From a virus: a stretch of 25,202 bases of DNA. Shown one piece after another: positions 15,062-24,147 of the stretch. How positions within the stretch are numbered: position 1 is the stretch's first letter; the number at the start of each line of letters is the position of its first letter. The notes under the pieces were generated by a model, which worked only from the letters and a program-made list of their open reading frames with translations, did not search any database and had not been told where the DNA came from. The DNA is taken from positions 1-25,202 of IMG/VR virus record IMGVR_UViG_3300050125_000043; one strand, 5' to 3'. Made by a program: the position numbers and the translations under genes.

Positions 15062-16844
15062 TACAATACACATAGATGTTCAAACATCGGGCGCTGGTGT
15101 AGCAGCCGGTGGCCTATCCAATCTTGACAGTAATAAACTATCATCAGCAGTAGATGCCTTAGTAAAAGGCATGTCGAGTTTTGATGAAGCCGTCAAAAAC
15201 TTTAAGACTGCAACCGAAAAACAAACAAGTACACAACAACCCTATGGCAAACAACAGCACCAAGAAGCAATGACCGAGCGGGAACGACTTAGATTAGAGA
15301 ATAAGCAAGTTGGTAGTGAGGGCGCAACTAATGTGCAACAACAACGTAATTTCAAAGGTTATCAAGATGCCGTTACCCGGGCTAACCTGGAGAAGCAAAG
15401 ACATGACAATAAGATAGACCAGGAAGCGGCTAAATTTGATATATGGAATCAAAAGCGCGATCGGATGCAAGAAGAACGAGTAGCTAGACGGGGAAACTTT
15501 TGGGGTGCTATCGGTACTGTAGCTGGCGTAGCATTAGCCTCTACAGCACAAGCTAATTATTTCACTGCACAAAAAGATATAGGTTTGGCTTTAATGCAGA
15601 ATCCCATGCAAAATGGCTATAACTATGGCGGCACGTATGAAGATATTACCAATATAAATGCCCGGCAGAAGTTTGGCGCTGTCACAGCAGGACTAACTGG
15701 CGCTGGTGGACTTATAGGATTAGCCTTAACACGTAGTAAATCAGGAGCGTTAGCCGGTGCAGCAATTGGCGGTGGCATAGGTGACGTATTTGGAACATAT
15801 GGGTTAGGCAGGACTGAGCAACAATCCCACGCCCGGAGCATAGCCTTAAATAACACAATGCGGATGGAATCATTACGCGGCACAGATATACCTGCCTATA
15901 CTATTGCATCCGGTGCAATGAATACCCATAAGATGACTGATATTGAAGTGCCGTTTATCCAGGCCGTATCTAAGGCGGTAGGTGTATATAATAATAACAG
16001 CACAGAAATGGCAAAGCTCACTAAGCATATTGTCAATCTATCCCAGGCTGCGCAGTGGGATGTTGGTACTACCACACAGGTTGCCAGTGCATTGGGTTAC
16101 ATGTCCAAACAAAGCGGATTTAACTATGACAATATTACCCGGACATTTGCCGGAGCTGGTGTCACGGATTATGCCGGGGGATTGCAAACCGCCATAGGGT
16201 TACAGCAATCAGGATTTAGCGCACCCCAAGCAATCAAGATGGCAGCACAATATCAGCAAATGACCCCACAGTTTGCCGGAGCAGCTACTAATTACTTTAG
16301 TGATATATCTGGCCGGGGTACGTCACAAATGTTAAGTAAAGCAACCGGGTTTAACTTCGATGCCATATTAGACCCCGGAGCTAAAGGACACCATGCAGCG
16401 TTATTACATGCCGAGCAAGCCCGGGATGAAGCCGTCACCGCTTTAAATAATGGCAATCCGACTCAAGCTATATTTTTAGATAAATTATTCCAAACCGCGT
16501 CACAAAATAAAATAAACTTAACTACATTGCCGGTAACGGGTACGGATTTTGAATCAGTGGCCGTAGCGTCAGGCAAGATTGGTACAACCGGTAGGCAGGC
16601 CGGATTAAATGCCATAACTAACCAGGTAACTGCCGATGCACAAGTAGGCATAGTAAATGGTAAAGCGGCTACAGCATTGAACGCAATGGTTGACAATATT
16701 ACCGCAGCTAAAGATTCATTGGGTGGAATGTCACCGGTAGTTAATAGTGCAACGCTATCCTTACAGAATTTTATAAAAGTGCTTAATCAAGCTACAGCAT
16801 TTGCGGTAGCGGGTTCTACAGGCAGCATGTATAGCCCAAAATGA
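15048..16844 (+). CDS. tape measure protein
   Basis: The 598-residue protein follows the chaperone and precedes the hub genes. Residues about 70-148 are charged and coiled-coil-like; a hydrophobic segment with GAIGTVAGVALAS (about 153-165) is followed by two Gly/Ala-rich segments (211-228 and 233-249) that could span a membrane, as in other tape measures. From about 280 it is Ala/Gln/Gly-rich and mostly helical. Tape measures set tail length and sit inside the tube; at roughly 1.5 angstrom per residue, 598 residues would give a tail of about 90 nm (inferred, not measured). The AAGGA ribosome-binding site is good and the stop overlaps the transglycosylase start (ATGA). Confidence 0.82.
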   Translation: MATSNTIHIDVQTSGAGVAAGGLSNLDSNKLSSAVDALVKGMSSFDEAVKNFKTATEKQTSTQQPYGKQQHQEAMTERERLRLENKQVGSEGATNVQQQRNFKGYQDAVTRANLEKQRHDNKIDQEAAKFDIWNQKRDRMQEERVARRGNFWGAIGTVAGVALASTAQANYFTAQKDIGLALMQNPMQNGYNYGGTYEDITNINARQKFGAVTAGLTGAGGLIGLALTRSKSGALAGAAIGGGIGDVFGTYGLGRTEQQSHARSIALNNTMRMESLRGTDIPAYTIASGAMNTHKMTDIEVPFIQAVSKAVGVYNNNSTEMAKLTKHIVNLSQAAQWDVGTTTQVASALGYMSKQSGFNYDNITRTFAGAGVTDYAGGLQTAIGLQQSGFSAPQAIKMAAQYQQMTPQFAGAATNYFSDISGRGTSQMLSKATGFNFDAILDPGAKGHHAALLHAEQARDEAVTALNNGNPTQAIFLDKLFQTASQNKINLTTLPVTGTDFESVAVASGKIGTTGRQAGLNAITNQVTADAQVGIVNGKAATALNAMVDNITAAKDSLGGMSPVVNSATLSLQNFIKVLNQATAFAVAGSTGSMYSPK

Positions 16845-17296
16845 TGTGCCCCGTTGGGGGCGTAGCCAAAATGATAAGAATGGGTAAGTCCACCAAAGAC
16901 ATGCTCAAATCAATAAACAAGACCTATGGAACATTGATAATGAAAGCACATAGAGCATACCCGGATGTACCAGCAGATTTGATAGCCAAAGTAATAGCTT
17001 TAGAATCCAGTGGCCGGGCATGGATAACTTCACCAGATAAGGGGATGGGCTTAATGCAGTTGATGCCAGGTACGGCCAGGGATTTAGGTGTTATTAATCC
17101 ATACAATCCAGAGGAGAATATTATGGGAGGGGCTAAATATCTGAGTCAGTTGGAAAAACATTATCAGGGTGATACGGATAAGGTATTGGGTGCTTACAAC
17201 GCCGGACAAAATAGAGTAGATAGAAGTGGGCTAGAACATGTACCCACTATCACTAAGACATACATTAAACGCTATCATGATTTGGATAATTTATAA
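16841..17296 (+). CDS. tail-associated lytic transglycosylase (SLT/goose-lysozyme-like)
   Basis: A 151-residue enzyme that cleaves peptidoglycan during infection. All parts of the soluble lytic transglycosylase domain are visible: the catalytic glutamate in ALESSG (Glu55), GLMQLMPGTA (70-79), NPEENIMGGAKYL (89-101) and AYNAG (118-122). There is no signal peptide, and it lies between the tape measure and hub genes, so it is probably a virion or tail-tip enzyme rather than a host-lysis endolysin. The first ATG overlaps the tape-measure stop; in-frame ATGs at 16844, 16871 and 16880 are alternatives, and a GC-rich hairpin lies between (16848-16861). The stop overlaps the next start (TAATG). Confidence 0.9.
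   Translation: MMCPVGGVAKMIRMGKSTKDMLKSINKTYGTLIMKAHRAYPDVPADLIAKVIALESSGRAWITSPDKGMGLMQLMPGTARDLGVINPYNPEENIMGGAKYLSQLEKHYQGDTDKVLGAYNAGQNRVDRSGLEHVPTITKTYIKRYHDLDNL
16848..16861 (+). other. GC-rich hairpin at transglycosylase start
   Basis: GCCCC (16848-16852) and GGGGC (16857-16861) pair around a GTTG loop, in an otherwise AT-rich genome, just after the first ATG of the transglycosylase. It could lower initiation at 16841/16844, or favour the later in-frame ATGs at 16871 or 16880. It codes for part of a CPVGG segment, so it may simply be coding sequence. Confidence 0.35.
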
Positions 17297-18660
17297 TGGC
17301 TTTACAATCACTCGATGGCACTCTAGGGGTATTATCCGAAGCTAATATAATAGCTACGGAACTCGGTATAGATAATTGGCAAATAGTCCAGGGGTCGTAC
17401 AATGGCTGTGTATTCCATGTTGTGCAATCCATAGCCAGCCGCTTGAATGATACACTTAATCCTGCAGCCGGGATTATAGATTCAACCACTGCATTAATTG
17501 GTGCGAGTACCGAAGAACCGGGCATATCCGATAATTCCAACTTACCCTATGGCACATCAACTACCAGTACCAATATCCTGGATATGGGGCGGCGTAAATT
17601 AGTTATCCATCAATTACCCAATAATGAGGACGTATTTGAAGATTTAGGCTGGAATGGTGAGATATTCATAATTCAGGGTATTATCTTTGGCGCAGCATAT
17701 TCCCAGGCATTAAATAATATCCTTAACGTCTTTCTTAATGATTCTAAAGCCCTGGCTAATCAGCGGAATGTACTGATACATCCAATTCTAGGTACAATAC
17801 AAAGCCCGACCTATTTAATGGCCTATAAGCGTATCCATGCACCAAATTGCTGGCGTAGCTGCATGTATGAGTTTGTATTCAGATCGGCAGCACCAGTTAG
17901 CTTATTATCCAATGTAACCAATACATCAGTGTTCAATCTTAATAATGCGATTAGTTCTACACTATCTATTGGCACATCGCTATTGAATACCTGGAGTACC
18001 GTTACCGCATTACAAGAAGCCTTAAGTACCAGTTCGAGTAATACATTGCCTACCTATACAGTTAACCCTAATTCATTTTCCAATACGGGTAATAGCTATA
18101 CGGTGCAACAATACCTGGCAACATTCCAAAGTGCAATACAAGCAGCGGTGAATACCAGTATCACAACTGCACAGCTAATGGCGAATAATTTACAACCTGC
18201 CGGATACCAGAATGTTGCATTAAACCAGTATCCGACTACACCTACAACCGAGATACCGTCATATTTCTACTTTATAAGCAACATGACACCATCGGATGTG
18301 AATAGTATTATCAACAACAATAGCGAAGTTATCACCGCTACAATAACTACAATGCAGACGATTAATGATAATGTAATTTACGATAGCATAAGTAATCTCA
18401 ACGCATTACAGGCTGCTATTATCAATCTGGCAACCATCTTGCTTAATAGTTATTATGGCACTATCCGGCAATATACTACCCCATACGATATAGACTTAAT
18501 CAGTGTATGTGTATTAAATAACCTCGACCCGACATCCCAAAGTAACATAATCTACATGTTGAATAAAGCCCTTATTGACAGTGCTAACTACATACCTAAA
18601 GGAACTATATTAACCATTCCAGTCAGCCAGAATATCAGCGGCCAGGTTATTACCCAATGA
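17296..18660 (+). CDS. DNA circularisation / baseplate hub protein (Mu N-like) with a LysM-like or gpX-like C-terminal end
   Basis: Residues about 99-190 carry the signature of the Mu N (DNA circularisation) family: KLVIHQLPNNEDVFEDLG (101-118) and then an insertion-free GEIFIIQGIIFG strand, with a later LIHPILGTIQSP (160-171) matching the family's 'tLvHPwlG...v'. N-like proteins occur in the tail hub of Mu. The middle (about 210-390) is Thr/Asn/Ser-rich helix and loop. The final 55 residues (near TPYDIDLISVCVLNNL through KGTILTIP) resemble the LysM or gpX fold, 'D.l..i...n......i.pG..l.iP', which in other phages is a separate small hub protein. The stop overlaps the next gene. Confidence 0.78.
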   Translation: MALQSLDGTLGVLSEANIIATELGIDNWQIVQGSYNGCVFHVVQSIASRLNDTLNPAAGIIDSTTALIGASTEEPGISDNSNLPYGTSTTSTNILDMGRRKLVIHQLPNNEDVFEDLGWNGEIFIIQGIIFGAAYSQALNNILNVFLNDSKALANQRNVLIHPILGTIQSPTYLMAYKRIHAPNCWRSCMYEFVFRSAAPVSLLSNVTNTSVFNLNNAISSTLSIGTSLLNTWSTVTALQEALSTSSSNTLPTYTVNPNSFSNTGNSYTVQQYLATFQSAIQAAVNTSITTAQLMANNLQPAGYQNVALNQYPTTPTTEIPSYFYFISNMTPSDVNSIINNNSEVITATITTMQTINDNVIYDSISNLNALQAAIINLATILLNSYYGTIRQYTTPYDIDLISVCVLNNLDPTSQSNIIYMLNKALIDSANYIPKGTILTIPVSQNISGQVITQ

Positions 18661-20279
18661 GCGTACAAAATATTTCACAAATTCTTTACTCATTTTCAAT
18701 CGAACCAATATTAACAGGCGGTGTATCTGGGGATGCTGGTAAATTCCTAACCCTGGGGGATGGACAAAAGGTTACAAGCATTAATTGGTTTATCATAGAT
18801 ACCCAACAAGCCATGCAGATCATGAGTAATGGTGCGGATATATCAGATAGCTATGATGAGATAAAGTTCGAGAGCTTTAACATAACGAATAGCATCTTTA
18901 GTCCAATTGGCGTATCCACATTCAACTGTATTATAGATGCATCAACTACCGGCTCAACCTACAATTATGGCAACCCGATTATAGATGTTATCCGTGAAGG
19001 TGACATATTCCGGGCATACTATGACAGCATCAGTAACAATAACCCGCAGCAATTAATGGTAGGTACGATTGAGAATATATCCATAACTTATAATCTGGGG
19101 GGATGTAAAATTACCTTCAATGTAGGCTATTTACCCAACATCTTAGCACGTAGCCAGTTAGTGCAAACCCAGGCACAAGCCCAGGTAACAGGTACAACAT
19201 TACAAGGCTTTGCACCACAACAAGTAGTATTTGGCACGTTCCTCCATGAACTACTCAGTGAAACCTATATCAATCAAACTACCGGTAATACCTATTATTA
19301 TGGTGGTAAAACAGGTGGAGTGTTTGAAGTGGTCGCAGCGGGAATGGCAACAGCTAATAGCCCAACAGCTACATCCGGGAGTGCTATTAATGCCGACTCG
19401 TATGTATTTGCGGTAACTGCACCGACTGAGAGTAAGTTATCCACCATCTTACAAATCCTCTATCCATACCAACGGGTGTTTTATGTAGATACCAATGGCG
19501 ACTTAAACATTACCCCACTAACAACCTTTTATGATAATACCGAGCAGTGGTCATTAGATATTAACGGTAATCCCAATGCCATACCGTGCGATAGTATAAC
19601 GCTTAACAAAAATACGACTGTATTACAAAACCGGGCATATTGTGCCATGAATCAATTATTGGTGCAATTCGTAACCCAGGGTATAACCGGGGCAAATCCG
19701 GCAGCAACCGGCGTGGCTATAGCTACCCCAACCGGACAGGCGGCAACATTATTCCCCCGCGCCTATGACATGGTACAAAGTGGGTTAGGCTTACAAACAG
19801 CTTTCTCGGTTCAATCATTTAATGGCGATTCTATCTTGCAAAATAGTGGATTATTAAATACCGCCGTTGCATTAGGCCAGCAATCCTTACAAGGTATGAA
19901 GATATTATTTAATATCAGTAATCAAAATGTGGCCGCAACATCATCATACCTTGCTACATTAGACCCACTTAAATACATGATGTCGGTATATGCCGGACGA
20001 CAACTGGCCGAGTCATTAATGAATGACTTATTGGTTGATATAACCATAGATACGATCTTAACCTATAACGACAATTTAGGGCGGTTCAGGAAAATACCAC
20101 TTAACCAAACAGTCACCGTGCCACCGGTAAGTAATAAAAACTATGATGGCCAGGCAAACCTATTTTGCTATGGCTTTAACTTATCATTTGCTATGGGCGA
20201 TGGTTCTAAAACTACCCTCAATCTGTGTAAACCATATGTCTATACCTGTGCCTGGTGCGATGAGCTTTATTCAGTCTAG
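18657..20279 (+). CDS. baseplate hub protein (Mu P/gp44-like, T4 gp27-like)
   Basis: The 540-residue protein lies between the N-like gene and the spike gene, the position of the Mu P / T4 gp27 hub, which forms the ring joining tube, hub and spike. It is beta-rich: strands flanking IDVIREGDIFRAYYD (about 105-120) and MVGTIENISITY (136-147) fit the first tube-like domain of the gp27/gp44 fold, where a 'G..v.v....' strand precedes '..G.i..i....'. The region 155-250 is Gln/Thr-rich, and later segments (about 290-345 and 420-510) could form the second barrel. No enzymatic motif is seen. Translation is coupled to the upstream gene by an ATGA overlap. Confidence 0.68.
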   Translation: MSVQNISQILYSFSIEPILTGGVSGDAGKFLTLGDGQKVTSINWFIIDTQQAMQIMSNGADISDSYDEIKFESFNITNSIFSPIGVSTFNCIIDASTTGSTYNYGNPIIDVIREGDIFRAYYDSISNNNPQQLMVGTIENISITYNLGGCKITFNVGYLPNILARSQLVQTQAQAQVTGTTLQGFAPQQVVFGTFLHELLSETYINQTTGNTYYYGGKTGGVFEVVAAGMATANSPTATSGSAINADSYVFAVTAPTESKLSTILQILYPYQRVFYVDTNGDLNITPLTTFYDNTEQWSLDINGNPNAIPCDSITLNKNTTVLQNRAYCAMNQLLVQFVTQGITGANPAATGVAIATPTGQAATLFPRAYDMVQSGLGLQTAFSVQSFNGDSILQNSGLLNTAVALGQQSLQGMKILFNISNQNVAATSSYLATLDPLKYMMSVYAGRQLAESLMNDLLVDITIDTILTYNDNLGRFRKIPLNQTVTVPPVSNKNYDGQANLFCYGFNLSFAMGDGSKTTLNLCKPYVYTCAWCDELYSV

Positions 20280-20280
20280 C

Positions 20281-20313
20281 ACTTAAAACTTTGAAAATTC
20301 CCTATGATACTAT
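20281..20313 (+). promoter_or_regulatory. late promoter-like element P4
   Basis: A perfect ACTTAAAACTTT (20281-20292) starts one base after the hub stop. After 15 bp comes TACTAT (20308-20313), with TATGAT five bases earlier as an alternative -10. It would drive the spike/wedge operon beginning at 20335. No hairpin terminator is visible before it. Confidence 0.65.
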
Positions 20314-20334
20314 TGCAAAAACAGAGGATGCACA

Positions 20335-20967
20335 ATGTCTAGCTTTAATGGATATATTACTAAAAGCCAACTAAATTTAGGTACGGGCAACCCGGTTGTA
20401 TCTTGCACATTAAATTACAACACCCTGGATGGCTATGCTGTAGATAATATGCCGCTCATTCAGCCCTATGGCTATACATCCTTGCCACCGGATAATACCT
20501 CATGTACCTATACCAGCTCCGGCAATGGCTATTATGATGCCTTTGTCAGCGGATTTACCAATCAACAGGCTGATACCAGCAATCTTGATGGCTTGGTAGC
20601 AGGTGAATCAGCAACCTGGAATAGCACTAATTTTACCCGGCAACTAAAGCTCGGGGGAGCGTTTGATTGCTTTACAGGTGCGATGGCGAAGATAACTACG
20701 GCGGCAATAAACGGTGGCAATACCAATAAGGTTCTGATTGATTTATGCGCTGAAATAACGGCATTAGAATCATACATTAATGATTTTGTTACGGCATATA
20801 ATATTCATATCCACAGTGGTGTTACGACAGGTAGTGGCGATTCAGCAGTTCCAACTGTTACAGAAACAGGATATACGCCAACATCAGATTTCAATACGGA
20901 TAGCACGTTCCTGAATCAATCACCGATTCAAAACTACATTGACTCTAATGGCAAGGTACTTACATAA
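20335..20967 (+). CDS. baseplate spike / assembly protein (Mu gp45-like, gpV-like)
   Basis: A 210-residue beta-rich protein. The segment PLIQPYGYTSLPPDN (about residues 40-54) matches the Mu gp45 pattern in which an OB-domain region contains '..qpyGf.s.PP'. The C-terminal part carries an H-x-H motif (HIH, 158-160) followed by a Ser/Thr/Gly segment, like the metal-binding motif at the apex of P2 gpV-type spikes, where a bound iron ion stabilises the tip. Spikes of this type pierce the host membrane. Its length fits gp45. Next gene starts on its last base (TAATGG). The call is good from motif and order. Confidence 0.75.
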   Translation: MSSFNGYITKSQLNLGTGNPVVSCTLNYNTLDGYAVDNMPLIQPYGYTSLPPDNTSCTYTSSGNGYYDAFVSGFTNQQADTSNLDGLVAGESATWNSTNFTRQLKLGGAFDCFTGAMAKITTAAINGGNTNKVLIDLCAEITALESYINDFVTAYNIHIHSGVTTGSGDSAVPTVTETGYTPTSDFNTDSTFLNQSPIQNYIDSNGKVLT

Positions 20968-21341
20968 TGGCTACCCTCAGTACATATATCTCAGCCCAAA
21001 CCGCAGATTACCAATTATTAAATGGTAAGGTGGTATTTGCAAATGAACTTGCGACCGAAGCTTATAGCCGGATTGTAACACCGCTAGGTACGTACATATT
21101 CGACCCGACCTTTGGCTGTGAGATACCCGGATGGTTTAATACCCGGATAAAAGTGAGTGCCAATCAAGTAGTGACAGCGGCCAATAACGCATTGCAACCC
21201 ATGGTAACACAAGGTAGGGCATTATCTGTGGCTACTACGTGCAACAGCATAACCTTAAACTCGGTAAATTTCACGTGTAATATTGTGGATACGAATAACA
21301 ACAGCTTTCAATTTAGTGTACCGTATATCTCAGGAGTATAA
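20967..21341 (+). CDS. baseplate wedge protein (gp25-like; Mu gp46-like)
   Basis: A 124-residue protein that starts on the spike's stop. It has the gp25/gpW-type pattern: an N-terminal 'D.qll.g....a.el..ea..ri' helix region followed by a VTPLGTYIFDPTFGCEIPGWFN segment (about residues 37-58), in which 'tp.Gt....p.yG..l..' is the family signature, then a C-terminal strand set. Such proteins join the wedges to the tube/sheath start and trigger sheath polymerisation. Its position before the J gene is typical. Confidence is high for family, less for details. Confidence 0.8.
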   Translation: MATLSTYISAQTADYQLLNGKVVFANELATEAYSRIVTPLGTYIFDPTFGCEIPGWFNTRIKVSANQVVTAANNALQPMVTQGRALSVATTCNSITLNSVNFTCNIVDTNNNSFQFSVPYISGV

Positions 21342-21343
21342 AA

Positions 21344-22774
21344 TTGGCAACACCGCAAACATTCGCCCAATTATTACAAGTTTATTACAACACCTATATC
21401 GGGCTTAATCCAAATACTGCGCCAAGCATCCCGGGAACTGACCCATACTTTAAGGGTAATGCTGTAGCACAAGTAGCAGCTAACGCTATTCAAGATACCC
21501 AGATTTTGCAAAATAACATCTTTGCGGCATCAAGTAGTGGCGTATTTTTAGATAAGTTCGCCGGTAGCCTGGGTATGACTCCGCGTATGCCAGCATTACC
21601 AGCACAAGGATATACTACAGGCTTAACCGCTAATTCCGGTACTACGGCAGCAGCAGCCTTTACCATCCCGGCCAACACCAAGTTAACCAGCAGCACAACT
21701 AATCAAACCTACATCGTTCTCCAATCTGTATCTGTTACTATTAGTGCAGTCCTCGCCGATGTGGTTATGCAGGTGCAAGCGGTTAATTTAGGTGCAGGTA
21801 CGGATAGCCCCGAAGGTGATACACTCACCTTAGTAACTCCATTCGATGTGCCGACCACAAGCCAGATAATATTGTCAGCTACAGTAGCAACCACAGGCAT
21901 GACAACCGGCTCGGACATAGAGTCAGATAATTCATTAGCCTTACGCATATTCCAGTTTATGATTAATCCGCGTGGTGGTGGTAGTGCAGGTGATTATATT
22001 AAATGGTGCTTCCTTGGTTCACCAAATGTTACCCAAGCTGCATGTATAACTACCGCCGCAGGTAATAGCGGTATATTATATCCGATTATCTTTGAAGGTA
22101 GTCCAGACCCTAATTTCTATATAGATGGTAATGCCAACAATGATTATATGCCAACCGCAGTACCAATTAATCGCACAGCAATATTAGCTGATATAACGGC
22201 AGTTCAGACATACATTACCGGTGTTAGGCCAGTTAATGACAACCCTAATGTGCAAACTGTGTCAACCTATGAATTAGCCGCTACGGATTCGGTACTTGGC
22301 ACATCCAGCAATTCATTTACATTAAATGTTTCATTAAGCCCAGGGGTATCTTTAACTACCAACATATTGATACCGAGTAACAACACTTACTTAACTGTAT
22401 CTCAATTAATACAACGTGAATTTAGACGTGCTATTATCGCAACAGTGGCGGGTGGTACTACTATAGCTTACAGTGGCTATGTATCGAGCAGCCCGGCTAT
22501 AACTACGCCTAATCAGTATATTTTAGTCAGTGACATAGAACGCACAATATTATTAGGACTTGCCAATAGTAATACATTCCAGGGTAACTATGCCTCGGTG
22601 ATTGTAGCAATGGAACTAGAGTATTTCTACAATGGTTCGGGTACAGCCACATACTATGTGCCAGTGCCAAGTTTACAATCCGGTAATCTATTTCAAAATG
22701 TAGGTGGGCAATATCAGGCATATTATGTGTATGATATTAATACCGCGATGGTTAATATTAATGTGGTAACTTAA
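21344..22774 (+). CDS. baseplate protein J-like (Mu gp47-like)
   Basis: The 476-residue protein begins at a TTG with AGGAGT upstream, which fits the family start. The feature PRGGGSAGDYIKWCFLG (about residues 208-224), followed by a strand and VTQAACI, is the hallmark 'p.GG...dY..wa....gV..a.v' of the baseplate J family. The region 75-200 is a beta-rich, Thr/Ala-rich domain preceding it. J-like proteins form the wedge body of contractile baseplates. It follows the gp25-like gene and precedes the gp48-like gene, as in Mu and P2. Confidence 0.85.
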   Translation: MATPQTFAQLLQVYYNTYIGLNPNTAPSIPGTDPYFKGNAVAQVAANAIQDTQILQNNIFAASSSGVFLDKFAGSLGMTPRMPALPAQGYTTGLTANSGTTAAAAFTIPANTKLTSSTTNQTYIVLQSVSVTISAVLADVVMQVQAVNLGAGTDSPEGDTLTLVTPFDVPTTSQIILSATVATTGMTTGSDIESDNSLALRIFQFMINPRGGGSAGDYIKWCFLGSPNVTQAACITTAAGNSGILYPIIFEGSPDPNFYIDGNANNDYMPTAVPINRTAILADITAVQTYITGVRPVNDNPNVQTVSTYELAATDSVLGTSSNSFTLNVSLSPGVSLTTNILIPSNNTYLTVSQLIQREFRRAIIATVAGGTTIAYSGYVSSSPAITTPNQYILVSDIERTILLGLANSNTFQGNYASVIVAMELEYFYNGSGTATYYVPVPSLQSGNLFQNVGGQYQAYYVYDINTAMVNINVVT

Positions 22775-22775
22775 T

Positions 22776-24098
22776 ATGCTTAACACCCTAGTATTATATC
22801 TGTTAAACAATCCGGCCTATCTCAACACACCGCAATATTTTCAGATCGGCTATATTGGAACGGATGCATCTTTAAGTGATGTAACATCATCATGCACTAT
22901 AGAGATATTGCAACCAACCGGGGCTATAATAGTTGATACCAATTATCTACTCTACAATAGCGAGTTACAATATGCAACGATAGAATTAGCTGTAACCTAC
23001 TCTACATTGCCTATATTCTATTTTCAGTTATGCTTAGTTAGGCCATTCTATTCAGTTACCCAAAAGAACTTGTATAACACCTATCGTAAATATCTACCCC
23101 AGAATGTATATACTTCAAGTCAGAGTTCAACATCGCCAGTATTCCTTGATGATACATCTTTAACTACGGTACTGGAACAGATATATGATAATAGCGCAAC
23201 AGCAGACCCGGCATTTGTTGATCTCAATACCATTGTTAGCCGCTTCTTTCCTGATAGTGGTTATCCGGCCTGGGAGCAATACCTAGTTGGCACTAACTCT
23301 TTATACCTTCAAGAAAATGCCGGGTCGAATTATCCATTGTTATTACAAGAGTTTTACCAAACAAATATTAACAATAATACCAATCCGTATTTCCTGGCAT
23401 TGTCCATATCGCAATATATTTATTACCGATTAGGTGATTTATATTATGTCTATATTGGCGAGGATGTATTTAATATAACTGATGCATTTATCCTTAATGA
23501 AAATAGCTTGGGGCATTGCATATTATCCGGTTCAGCTAATGGTTCAACACCCACATTAGTAATAATCTACATTATGAATGGTAGCGGATTATCCTCACAA
23601 TTTCAAACTGAATTGTATAACTTCGTGCGTAGGATTATGCGTGCCGGAGCTTTAGTACAACTCGATTACACCCATACATTCACTGACTTTGGATTAGCAA
23701 CTATTGGTAATACCTATTGGCATGACCCTCGGCAGAATAATACATATTGTTTACAATGGAATCCAGGAGATTTAGCCCAAGCATTAGGCTATGCCGGGGG
23801 TGGTTCTACAATTACGGTCGTGAGCTTTACGGTAGTTCTAAGTGGTGGGATAGGTACAGGCACAACCCTAGCGCCGAATACTACCTATACAGTAACTATT
23901 ACACCTGTATTTAGTACACCAACATTATTACCGCTTCCCGCCGATTTATATACCTATTTCTATTCTGAGAACTATGCCGTAATGACCACATTCTTATCTG
24001 GCGAAACTATGAACTTTCAAACATTTTCAGCCGGAACAGTAACGATGCAGATATATCTGGGAACGATATTAAATACCATAACCTATACCATTACCTGA
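22776..24098 (+). CDS. baseplate protein, probably gp48/gpI-like
   Basis: The 440-residue protein follows the J gene, the place of Mu gp48 or P2 gpI, which closes the wedge and anchors the fibres. It has FFPDSGYPAWEQYLVG (about residues 157-172), like the 'PdsG.awe' phrase of the gpI/gp48 (DUF2313-type) family, within a mostly helical region. It is about twice the length of Mu gp48, with a Tyr/Asn-rich first part (1-150) and a Thr-rich, Ig-like tail (about 355-440). Family is supported mainly by order plus this phrase. Translation begins two bases after the J stop. Confidence 0.6.
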   Translation: MLNTLVLYLLNNPAYLNTPQYFQIGYIGTDASLSDVTSSCTIEILQPTGAIIVDTNYLLYNSELQYATIELAVTYSTLPIFYFQLCLVRPFYSVTQKNLYNTYRKYLPQNVYTSSQSSTSPVFLDDTSLTTVLEQIYDNSATADPAFVDLNTIVSRFFPDSGYPAWEQYLVGTNSLYLQENAGSNYPLLLQEFYQTNINNNTNPYFLALSISQYIYYRLGDLYYVYIGEDVFNITDAFILNENSLGHCILSGSANGSTPTLVIIYIMNGSGLSSQFQTELYNFVRRIMRAGALVQLDYTHTFTDFGLATIGNTYWHDPRQNNTYCLQWNPGDLAQALGYAGGGSTITVVSFTVVLSGGIGTGTTLAPNTTYTVTITPVFSTPTLLPLPADLYTYFYSENYAVMTTFLSGETMNFQTFSAGTVTMQIYLGTILNTITYTIT

Positions 24099-24113
24099 TA
24101 TTCCCCTCAAATA

Positions 24114-24129
24114 TGTTTCACGTGAAACA
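24114..24129. promoter_or_regulatory. parS-like palindrome, copy 4
   Basis: TGTTTCACGTGAAACA between the gp48-like stop and promoter-like element P5, 18 bp upstream of the latter. Its right flank (TT) matches copy 1, which also lies just upstream of a promoter-like element. Confidence 0.75.
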
Positions 24130-24147
24130 TTTATTAAACTACAGTGT

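Noticed and set aside
21267-21282. A degenerate fifth parS-like site
   Set aside because: Matches only 12 of 16 positions, lies inside the gp25-like coding sequence and is not a full palindrome.
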